A stretch of 64,000 nucleotides of DNA from Cadophora sp. MPI-SDFR-AT-0126. Its lineage: Eukaryota > Ascomycota > Leotiomycetes > Helotiales > Ploettnerulaceae. The stretch is taken from assembly GCA_020747065.1 (NCBI GenBank), contig JAGMVK010000001.1:806001-870000 (forward strand), read 5' to 3'. Within the stretch, counting starts at the first letter, position 1, and every line of letters starts with the position of its first letter. Both the position numbers and the translations under genes were made by a program. The notes beneath the pieces were generated by a model. It saw nothing but the letters and a program-made list of their open reading frames with translations, was not told where the DNA came from and made no database searches. This document shows, piece by piece, positions 1-9,218 of the stretch.

Positions 1-651
1 CTCGCGAGCACCTCAAGCCAGGTCTCGAAGTCGCTGCCCAGAACGTCTTCGACAAGCCCAACGGAGCTTTCACCGGCGAGATCTCAGTAGATCAGCTCAA
101 GGACAGTAATATTACCTGGACTCTTCTCGGCCACTCCGAGCGCCGTGTCATTCTTCAAGAAGACGACGTGTTCGTCGCAAACAAGACCAAGGCTGCCCTC
201 GACGGCGGAATCGGCGTTATCTTCTGCTGCGGCGAGTCATTAGAACAACGAGAGAGCGGGAAGACCATTGATGTTGTCACTGCACAATTGAAGGCTGTTA
301 AGGACAAGGTGCAGGATTGGTCCAAGATTGTCATTGCCTACGAGCCAATCTGGGCTATTGGAACTGGCAAGGTTGCTAGCACTGAGCAGGCTCAGGAGGT
401 CCATGCTGCTATCCGCTCATGGTTGAAGAAGGAGGTTAGCGAGAAGGCTGCTGAGGAGACGAGAATTATCTACGGTGGAAGCGTCAGTGAGAAGAACTGC
501 AAGGATTTGGCCAAGCAGCCTGATATTGATGGGTTCTTGGTTGGAGGTGCTTCCCTCAAGCCTGCCTGTGAGTTACCGCTTTATTGTTTGTTTACTTTAC
601 TTCAAATACTGATGAGATATAGTTGTGGACATCATCAACTCTCACTTGTGA
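1..651 (+). CDS. TPI1: Triosephosphate isomerase, 5' end cut off by window edge
   Basis: Interconverts dihydroxyacetone phosphate and glyceraldehyde 3-phosphate in cytosolic glycolysis. Seen: the strand-2 to strand-8 part of a TIM barrel, with [10 protein letters not shown] (catalytic His), [11 protein letters not shown] (catalytic Glu and the mobile phosphate-gripping loop) and YGGSV near the end (phosphate binding). The open frame runs from base 3. One intron at 568-622 (GTGAG...ATATAG) interrupts the final codons; splicing gives the usual C-terminus [12 protein letters not shown] with stop at 649-651. Reading through the intron instead would give a non-conserved tail. The start codon and first exon(s) lie left of the window. 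Identification is certain; only the missing 5' end is open. Confidence 0.97.
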
Positions 652-2482
652 CTGCAAGGTAGTACTGAACATTCACGGCTGTAAACGAGGATACTATGAC
701 TGATAAGACATCTCCACCATTACATTAGCAGCAGAAAACAAGAAATGCCTCCAAGTCCGGCCTTCATTCCCCGTGATTAGAGTCCCTCAGACTGCTTTCT
801 TCCAAGCGTCGTGCCTTGAGACCATTATAAAGTAGCCGTAATCAGTACTGGTGAGGTAGATTCGCAAAAGTCTCTTAGCTAGGTGTTGTAAATATGCAAG
901 CCTCAAGCACCTTCTAGGAATACAACAACGTTTAAATCAAGTATGAGCTCGGGCATAGACCGTATTCAAAACTCTTCCCACAGTATGCAGCGAATCTGCG
1001 GTCATGCCTAACCTGCTTGGGAAATGCAAGCACCTTCTAGATACCTGGGCTACCTGGGCCGCATTCCACTGCTTCTCTTACAGCCGCTTCTGAGGCGAAT
1101 TCTGAGCCGGTAGCTCCTCTCCAGTGCAATAGGGATTGTGCTGCTGTTACTGGTTCTCCAAGCACTGGCTGAGTACTTGTTCCTCTGGACATTCCATCTC
1201 GTCGTGTCAATCATCGAGAAAGCCTTCAAGGAGGCATTGAAATTCAGCTGGTGGGTTCTGGCAGCAGCACTTATCATTTTGATAGGCTTGGAAGTGTTCA
1301 TGTTCATAGATGCAACGGATCTTGAGCTGTCAAGCCATAGGAAGACGAATGATGAGACGGCCACCGTATGCAAGGCGAACACAACAGCCAAGAGTTGGGA
1401 AACAGTAAAATAGAAGGATTTCTGCTCGAAAGCTTTACATACAATCGTACAGCTCAGGTATCCATTTGCCCATCCCAAACGCCCTGAATGCATAATGATA
1501 CAGCTCTCCACACATCCAACCTTTATACATGCGTTCCACCTCCATGGTAAGGACTCCATACGCCTCTGACCGAGTCCTTAATACTCGTCACTGGCTTCTT
1601 GACTCTCTTCAACTTCTCGCCACTCGCATCCCGCAACAGCTCCGCCTTCTGCAATACCTGCTCTTTCTCCAAATTTCTCACACAGATAGCTTTCTGACGA
1701 TTCGATCCAGACCCAAGGTAATGTGCTATGATGACTGGGTGTTTGCTAGGTCTAGGAGAGACACATATTTCTATTGCCGGGTTCGCGGCTGCAAATCGGG
1801 AGAGGGTGTTGCGCAGAAAGGAGCTGGTTCAAACGTCAGATGGTTGGATCTGGGTAGGGGATTGGCTTCTTACTTCATGCCCTTTGATGAACCCCATGTA
1901 TCGCAATAGTGGAAGTCCATACGCCGACATTGAAGAATAAAGCTCGAGACACCATTCTGTAGAGCAATCAGTGTCTGAATGTTGCTTATTCACAATCAAC
2001 CTACCTGGCTCTGTGTAGCTTTTCTTATGCCTTGGACAACCATTGTGAGCGTTTGTTACCCCAGAACCTTCGACAGTAGGTAGGGAACGCTTTTACCGAA
2101 CAAGCTGGATTCTCTGGAGTGCTGCAGCGGGCTAACAGAGAGATTCTGTTCCTGACGCCGTCCTGAAGTCGAGGCCTTCCAAATAAAATTGGGCCGCTTC
2201 CATTCACGTGCAGCGTCAGGCGCGAGCTGCAAAATTAAGGCCAGCCCGTTTTGCGACGGACCCGACGCGACACTCCTTTCGAACAATCATCTTCCACTCA
2301 ACAACACAATTCCCCTTTTGACTCCATTTGACTCGAATCTCCGATTGGGCCAATTTTGAGAGCTTTGCGACCAGCTCAGGTCTGGTTTCAGAAGAGGATA
2401 TTGAACGTGGAGCTCCTGCTCGTCGTAGCTTCAGCTCACCCTTTCCTGCCTACAGAATCATCTCCAGCAGAAATTATCAACA
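652..2482. other. Intergenic, no supported gene; one small hydrophobic ORF
   Basis: This 1.8-kb stretch has only short, overlapping ORFs on both strands. The single one with protein-like character is at 1138-1413 (+): 91 residues with two strongly hydrophobic stretches (about residues 1-25 and 38-58) and a polar tail. It could be the last exon of a small membrane protein, but I found no convincing upstream exon or start. The 14-mer caagcaccttctag occurs twice (904-917 and 1027-1040). The right part is the promoter and 5' UTR of the U1-70K gene. Confidence 0.4.
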
Positions 2483-4040
2483 ATGACCGACAAGCTGCCC
2501 CCAAACCTCCTCGCGTTATTTGCACCTCGTCCTCCTCTTCGATGGGTCCCTCCTTCCGATCATCCTGCAGAGGACAGAAAGACCGCCAATATCACTGGTG
2601 TCGCCTCGTTCCTGCCACAGCTTGAGGAATACAAGCGGACTGACAAGTACGAGCCGACGGAATCATGGCTGCAGAAGAAGGATCGCATCAAGGCGGAGAA
2701 GAAGGCTGCTCAAGAAGCGCTCCTCAAGAACCCTGCTGCATGTGAGGGCACTCCAACCTGTTTCGATTACCTTTACCTTCACCTTGTCCGACTTCCGGAC
2801 ATGTTGTCTCGTACTGAACAGATGTGCTAACTTTTGTTTAAGACAAGCCAGATGAAGATCCAAATATCAGAGGTGATGCTTTCAAGACCCTGATAGTTGC
2901 GCGACTCAGCTACGAGGCGAACGATCAGGATATTGAGCGGGAGTTCTCAAGATTCGGACCCATTGAGAGAGTAAGATACACCAGAACATTCGACTGTCTT
3001 TTACTAATGGGTTCACAGATTCGCATTGTTGTTGATACCCATCAAGATGAGAAGCCAAATAAGAAGAAAAAGAAGCATCGCGGATATGCATTCGTTGTCT
3101 TCGAGCGAGAGAAGGATATGAGAGGTAAAACTTGACCACCCCCATCCCCCACAGCCTACCTCACTGGATCGATTATTTGTAAAGATGGCCCTCAAGCTGC
3201 CTGTCTTTTCTTTACTGTCTCTGCCCATTCAAGGTATAGTTTGGGCTACATAACTGACAAATGCGCCTTGCTCGCGCTTCGTAGCTGCTCTAGAAAACTG
3301 TGATGGCATTCGCATCAAGGACAGGAGAATAAAAGTAGACGTAAGTTTCTCCATTGTTGCTTGAGTATGTTACTGATTTCTATTAGGTACAAAGAGCCAA
3401 AACTGTCCGTGGATGGCTTCCTCGTCGTCTCGGTGGAGGACTTGGTGGCCGTGGTTACACTAAAGCAGTACCTCCAAGACCCTCTGGACCTGGATTTGGT
3501 GGTCCAGCTGGACCTGGTGGGTTCAGAGGAGGTGGATTCCGCGGTGGATTCGACAGAGGTCGAGGGGGAGGAGGTTTCCGTGGAGGTGGAAACTTCCAAG
3601 ACAGAGGTGGATATGGCGGAGGAGGCAGAGGTGGTATCGGATACCAGGGTTCGGGATTCTCCAGAGGAGGCGGCTACAACTCCAACGTTCCAGCGAATGC
3701 ACCTGCTGGTCCTCAAGGTGGCCGAGGTGGTTTCAGGGGCGGTTACGGCGGCTCTCCCGATCGCAATGGTTTCCCTGATCGCAATGGTGGCTCAGGTGGT
3801 GGGTATTCACGCGGAGGAGATGGCTATTCTCGTGGTGGAGATAGTCGCTCATCTTATGGTGGACCAAGACCAAGCGGAAGCAACAATGAGCCGGTAAGAC
3901 CAAGGGATGGACCCAGAGACGGCCCCAGAGATTACAGAGATTCTGGATACGATCGACCTCGCGAGGATGATTCCCGAAAACGTCAATACGAAAGCAACGG
4001 CTATGAGGACAGAGATCCTCGCAAGCTTAGGAGATACTAG
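2483..4040 (+). CDS. SNP1: U1 small nuclear ribonucleoprotein 70 kDa protein
   Basis: Nuclear splicing factor that binds stem-loop I of U1 snRNA and helps select 5' splice sites. Exons 2483-2741, 2843-2970, 3019-3124, 3285-3340 and 3387-4040 give about 400 residues. Residues 1-95 match the U1-70K N-terminal domain (LLALFAPRPPLRW..., ESWLQKKDRIKAEKK). An RRM follows at about 101-180, with RNP2 KTLIVARL and RNP1 RGYAFVVFE. The family signature after the RRM, TVRGWLPRRLGGGLGG, is present. The remaining ~200 residues are a Gly/Arg/Phe-rich RGG tail instead of the RS/RE/RD-rich tail of metazoan U1-70K. Introns are 46-160 nt; the second has a TACTAAT-like branch site just before the acceptor. The start is the first ATG of the conserved MTDKLPPNLL N-terminus. 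Confidence 0.95.
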
Positions 4041-4555
4041 ACGGCTGGTCATGGGTTTGTCTGGTGGGTTTTTATCAGTCTTCCTTCCCTTCACCACAGG
4101 GGTAAGCGGTTTCGATACAACATTTCGACCAAAGGTAGTATGCCATTGCCTAACTTGCCCAACTTGCCCGCCCTCGACTGCTCTTCGGATGCCAAACTCT
4201 CCAGTTTCATCATGGTAATATCGACACTTCAAATCATCGACTGCTTGGGATTTTCAGGTCTACTTTTCGACGTTACATTCACAACTTGTATTCTTTGCTT
4301 CGGTTGAGCATAAAATGGTGGTTGGTTGGGAGGTAAAGTCAGAGGTAAGGAGGCATTGCATCGTCTGGCCATCTGACCTTCATTCTCAGGGGATTTTACT
4401 TGTAATATCACGAGAGCAGGACATGGATGGTAAGAATGGTAGCCCTGGCAGCAAAATTGTTCTTTTTGATTTCCGAAGGTAGCGCCGTCCAACGCCATAA
4501 TGGTTCCCTAACCTGTATAATACGACAGAAAATTGGACTCAAGCAATTTAGTGCC
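4041..4555. other. Convergent 3' region between U1-70K and MRT4
   Basis: About 515 bases holding the 3' UTRs and transcription-end signals of two converging genes. ORFs here are short and antisense; I see no gene or RNA. Confidence 0.5.
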
Positions 4556-5370
4556 CTATTCCTCCATTGATTCCTCGATCTTCGTGACCTCATTCGTAGC
4601 TGCGCTCCAGTATCTGGATAAAGTTAATTTGATTTCAGACCAGTCAGTATAAAGAGTGACTTACGCAACTAATTTAACAGAAAACTCTGCTGTAGCAACT
4701 CCAAACAGTTTCAGTAATCTCGTCTGTCTGCTGTCGAGAGTCTGTCCCTCCTTGCACACAGTATATGGGTTGTCTAGCGTAATCTTTCCCTTCGTCAAAG
4801 ACGTTGGCATGTTCAACTTCCTCAATTCTGGTTCCAAACTGTGAGCCATTGGCACATCCTGCTCCGCATCAATTTCCCCTCCCATCGAGTAGACAATCCC
4901 CGCAGGTACGGTAAATGATCTCGTAGCAACAGTTCCCGCTCGTGCAAAATCCGTTTTGGCCATTCCTCCAAAGTATTCCTTGATAGCGCTAGGTTCGCGG
5001 TTCGTAAAGAGAAGTCCAACGTTGCCGACGAGGTATTTGGAGAGGACGTGTGTATTGGACTGATATTCGTCTTCTGGGGAGGATCCGAGTGCTTTGGCCA
5101 TTACTTTAGTTTTGCCAAAGAAAAGTCTATGGTGAGATTAGCGGCGACTTCTTGAATACAATTTCAAGGCGACCCGTACCTGCTATCATTGAAATCATTG
5201 CGAACATCCTTCAAGTACGTATTGCGCATGTTCTCGACTGAGAAGACGAAGCAGTATTGGTATTCGTCGAGACATTCCCGCACGTTGGAGAAGAGCTTCA
5301 AAGTGAGTTCCTTGCCCTTCTTGTCGACTTTCGACAAATGGATGACCTTCGCGCGCTTGGATTTCGGCAT
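4556..5370 (-). CDS. MRT4: Ribosome assembly factor Mrt4 (P0-like mRNA turnover protein 4)
   Basis: Nucleolar paralogue of stalk protein P0 that occupies the P0 site on pre-60S particles until late assembly. Exons on the minus strand: 5370-5180, 5126-4665 and 4613-4556, giving 236 residues. Seen: N-terminal [19 protein letters not shown], then [18 protein letters not shown] formed across intron 1 (the L10/P0 RNA-binding region), a [12 protein letters not shown] motif and a [16 protein letters not shown] Mrt4 insert. Intron 2 uses GTAAGT; without it the protein would stop at KLVA, while splicing gives the family tail [19 protein letters not shown]. It is divergent to MDM10, with only 217 bp between the two start codons, so a shared promoter is likely. 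Confidence 0.95.
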
Positions 5371-5587
5371 TTTTAAGAGTTGGAGGGGCCTGGGAAGATG
5401 TGGTGGGGAACGGTCACTCTGAATTTGAAGATAATTATTTTTGTTATCGACGATAAGTTTAAGGTTTGCGCTAGCGACCGCTTGTGCAGTTCAGCTCTCC
5501 GAGTTGAACATCCATATTCAAAGCTCGAAGATTGGACCTCGCTCATACCTTAGGACCAGCAGTTACGCTCTGCGATTTTCTTTCGTT
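5371..5587. promoter_or_regulatory. Divergent promoter MRT4 / MDM10
   Basis: 217 bp separate the start codons of two head-to-head housekeeping genes, so both promoters and both 5' UTRs must fit here. I see no clear TATA box, which is common in fungal housekeeping promoters. An in-frame upstream ATG at 5441 would add 49 residues to Mdm10, but the family starts at the later ATG. Confidence 0.6.
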
Positions 5588-6829
5588 ATGTTGGAGTTTA
5601 TGGATTATGTGCAGAATGCGTTCTACAATGCATCACATTGGAACTATGAGAATTCATACTCGCATTTGACAGCTACTGCGAGAGGTAAACATACTTGCAA
5701 CCAGGCTTCACCCAGCTACTGACAAGACAATAAAGCTCTCCTAGAATTTCACACCCCTCGAGGACTACGGCTGAATCTCTCTTCACTCTCTTCTCCAAAT
5801 TTCGCCACTTCGTATGCTATTGGGAGCGTAGGCTTGGTTGATGGCTCTCTGTCCTACCTCTACACGTCTCTTCCACTTCATGCTACTTCCAAGAGCGGAG
5901 AAATCGAATTACACGATGTAATCCGGGGCTACAGACAAATTCAAGAGTTGCGGAAACCGGAAGAGTCATGGATGTGGGAGCAGTGGCAGGGTGGGATCAG
6001 GACAGACAAACGCGACACGCTACTGTATGGCCGACTCTACCTGCCCCAAAGCACCTTGGAGGCCTTGTATCTACGTCGAATAAGTCCTACACAGCAGCTA
6101 AAGCTTTCTGCTGTCAGTGACAGCCGTCTGCGGAATGGAGGGACGATTCTGGCACTCCATCAGTACGATGTTGGGAAGTACAGTGCAGAAACCTTGTACT
6201 CGACAGATGGTGGCCTGGTTGGAATTCGAGGTCTTTACAACTTTGGGCCAGATCCAAGAAAGGAAGTCACAGAGCTTCCAAGGACGGACGATCGTTTCTA
6301 CGGTCGGTTCAGCGCTGGAGCAGAAATGTACTACGGGTCGCTGAACAAATCGGGTGGAGTGAGCTTTGGCGGCCGATTCGCAACTTTGCCTGCCCACAAA
6401 GGAGTACCTCTGACGGCCACGCTTACACTCAATCCACTTATGGGGAACCTGAGCACGACTTATGCTGTCAAGGCGGGGAAGAACTTGGCGCTGTGCACGA
6501 AATTCGACTTCAACGTCTACAGCTATGAAAGCGACGTAATGCTTGGCTGTGAATTGTGGAAGATGAAGGCAAAGATACCGAAAGTAAGGGAGCGCAGCAT
6601 GTTAGCGAAATTGGAGTGGAGACTTGACCCTGTCGAAGAGAATCCGGTCCCTGAGCCGGATGAAGTTGCGGGAGTGTTGAAAGCAAGAGTTGACCAGAAC
6701 TGGAATATCGGATTGCTATGGGAAGGCAGGATAAAAGACCTGCTCTTTACCCTCGGTTCGTCAATCGATATGAGGAGGAAAGACCAGCCATTCAGAGCCA
6801 TCGGGTTGGAACTGCAATATTCCTCATAA
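5588..6829 (+). CDS. MDM10: Mitochondrial distribution and morphology protein 10
   Basis: Outer-mitochondrial-membrane beta-barrel. It is a subunit of the ERMES ER-mitochondria tether and also acts with the SAM complex in beta-barrel assembly. Exons 5588-5684 and 5736-6829 give 396 residues. The start is set by the conserved N-terminus MLEFMDYVQNAFYNASHWN; splicing joins LTATARALLEFHTPRGLRL, typical of the family. Alternating hydrophobic strands run through the rest, for example TATLTLNPLMGNLSTTYAVK and the closing strand RAIGLELQYSS, which ends in an aromatic/hydrophobic beta-signal-like segment. Fungal Mdm10 proteins are normally about 400-500 residues, so this one is compact but complete. 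Divergent neighbour is MRT4. Confidence 0.95.
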
Positions 6830-9218
6830 TACCTCAACCGACGTAGCGCAACTGGAACCATTTCGGAATCGAGAATGGAAATCGCCTGCAGCATGATCTG
6901 GAAGGGTCTGATCGGTCATGGTATCATACACGTGTCTGAAACACTGCAAGATACAGCAATGACCATTGCTGGCATGTGTCGATGTCTTTTTGTAATATGC
7001 ATTGAAGAGCTGCCTCAAATGAAGCGATCGAGCTATTGCCCCTATCCAACCAGCCCAGATCCGCATCACCAACCTTCTCCCGGCGCTGGTTATTACGAAG
7101 GCACTCAGGTTGAAAGAACTGCGTATGGCCGCTGAAGCCTACACTTCCGAGCTGCCACATCATCAATCATTCGACTATTCACCAGGAAATTTGGGATTTG
7201 CCTTCCGGCTCACATTCCTCTCCCTACCTCTATTCTGATATCACGGCCTCGTCTCCTCTCTCGAATTGTCAAATGCTTAGCGTGTTCTTAAATTTGAGCC
7301 AGCAACACCTTTGACCAGGTTAAGAGCTATCTTCTCTGCTCGTCGGGTCTTGAATGAAAGTAGCGATGTACTCGTCATCTAGTTCCTGAGAACTCTGGGT
7401 GATTTACGACACGCTAAGATGAGTTCCGAGTCTATGCCGAGATATGCCCAGCGTCTCTTCTCTGGCCATTGACGCAAGCGAACTTACCATGAGATCCAGA
7501 TGATATGGATCCAGGAACTGTTTCGAATTACCGCCCCGCTCTTGTCCAGAGGCTGCCCGAACAGGTTTGCAGGTCTGCTCCCAAGCAGACGAGTTGAGTT
7601 GGGTATCCTGCCCCGTACATGTGTCTTCTCGTATTATCGGCGCCATGCCATCAGGCGATTGCGTGTTCTGCCTGTGCAGATGGCTCTCGTCCCACAGAGA
7701 ACGTCAATCAGCCTGGATGTTGAGGCAGATGACAGCTGCGGCTCGAAACTTTCTCTGGTCCGCCGAAACCTGGCACTGATCAAAGAGTCTGTTCAGGAGG
7801 CACGGGATTTTTTTGGGGAAGAGATTTTTTTGTCTCTGGAACTTCGAAACATCTGTTCGTTTGTACCTGCGTACGAATACGGCGTACTAGGTCCATGCAT
7901 GCGGCTCGGACATTTACAAACAGCCCCTTTCGTGGCGCGACTTAGTACAGAGATCAGCAACGCCATCTCTTCCGTGCATACTGCACAGTCAAAAAACTCG
8001 ACATCGTTAGACCAAAGCTGCAAAAAATATCATGATTACAGTCAGTATGGTTTTCTCAGCGTAAGACGGCGGGTACCTTTACCGCCTTTTGCGCTCGCTC
8101 GCTCTCAGCTCGCACAAAACCGTCACATGAGATCAGATTCCAATTCAACCGCCCCATGTCGTGCTGCATATTTTAACTAAATATCCTATTGCAATCTGAT
8201 AAAGGTCAATTCGGTAATGGTCGCGCGGGTTCATTTACCAGCCGTTTTAGTTGTTCCCGGTTCTCAGCAACTTCAAGCTGACTTCTGCTCGGTCGTCGAA
8301 GCATGTTTTTCGATGACACGTGCCTGTTGAGATGGTGGTGAAAACATGCAGGATAGAGTGAGCTGCAGTAGTGTTCACTTGGTCCATTCTGTGCATAGTC
8401 TGGCACATTTTCTGCTGGTCTCGTGTAAAAGCACAGTATCCGTTTCTGGCCCTTCCAGAAGTGTCAGCTGCAGGACGCTTCTCAAGAGTTGTACTTCAAA
8501 ACGATCGTTTACTACATGCAGAACACTGCCAGACTGTTCGCTTGCCCCAGGCTACATTCGATACCAGGTGCATTGCCCAACTGAGGCAGGATTGGAGAAT
8601 ATATCCATTATTCCCCAATACTGAATTATGCGGGCATGTCTAAATGGGTACCATTCCCCAGAACAGCGAGATCCCTCATTTAAATCCTTCTACTGCCACG
8701 TTCTTGGGAATCTCCTTGGTGATTAATTGACATCCATGTCAAGCTAATTGCGACCATACTTGGTATTGGGTCGTATTTACATGTCTATCTTATATTGGGT
8801 CAAGTCGACCGGCTATTGGTCGCGTTCGGGCCAAGTGGTGGTCATTGGTCCGGGAGCAAGAACCCTGCAAGCACGATGAGCACCACCAGCTCAAGACAAG
8901 TGTTTTGACAGAACACTAACTAGTATTCGGGAGCGATGATCTTTTCGTTAAGAACATCCATTTCTTCGGACATCCCCAATACTAAGTCCATAAGGTGAGG
9001 CCCATGGATGAGACGAATGCAATGCATCAGGAGGCGTGAGGCGTCTGAGCATTTCACATGCCCAACATTGGCAGGATGACTGTCATCATATATAGCCCTA
9101 AAAGGGTACGGTACTAGGAAGACTTTCTTTTGATTCTCAGCTTTCTTGCTGTGTGAGAACTGTTATATTTTTGAGGCTCCAGGAGCTGTATCTTCCTTTT
9201 TTAGCAAAGAAAATCGAT
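6830..9218. other. Long intergenic region; P450 promoter at right end
   Basis: 2.4 kb without a gene I can support. The longest ORF (7500-8180 +, 226 codons) has no recognisable domain and a mixed low-information composition; overlapping frames are equally open for shorter stretches. A short imperfect hairpin (GGCGG...CCGCC) lies near 8074-8092. The last ~460 bp look like the regulatory region of the P450 gene. Confidence 0.4.
8765..9095 (+). promoter_or_regulatory. Candidate P450 promoter: repeated ATTGG boxes and TATA box
   Basis: ATTGG (inverted CCAAT) occurs at 8765, 8794, 8815 and 8844 (spacings 29, 21 and 29 bp) and again at 9067, all in the same orientation. A TATATAG sequence at 9089-9095 lies 124 bp before the P450 start codon. 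CCAAT boxes bind the heterotrimeric Hap/CBC complex in fungi. Whether these copies work was not tested; the regular spacing is what stands out. Confidence 0.45.

Noticed and set aside
3315..3716. Minus-strand Ser/Thr-rich ORF (133 codons)
   Set aside because: Shadow of the RGG-repeat exon of U1-70K; repeats in one strand keep other frames open.
7500..8180. 226-codon plus-strand ORF
   Set aside because: No recognisable motif, no splice structure, shifting local composition; left as intergenic.
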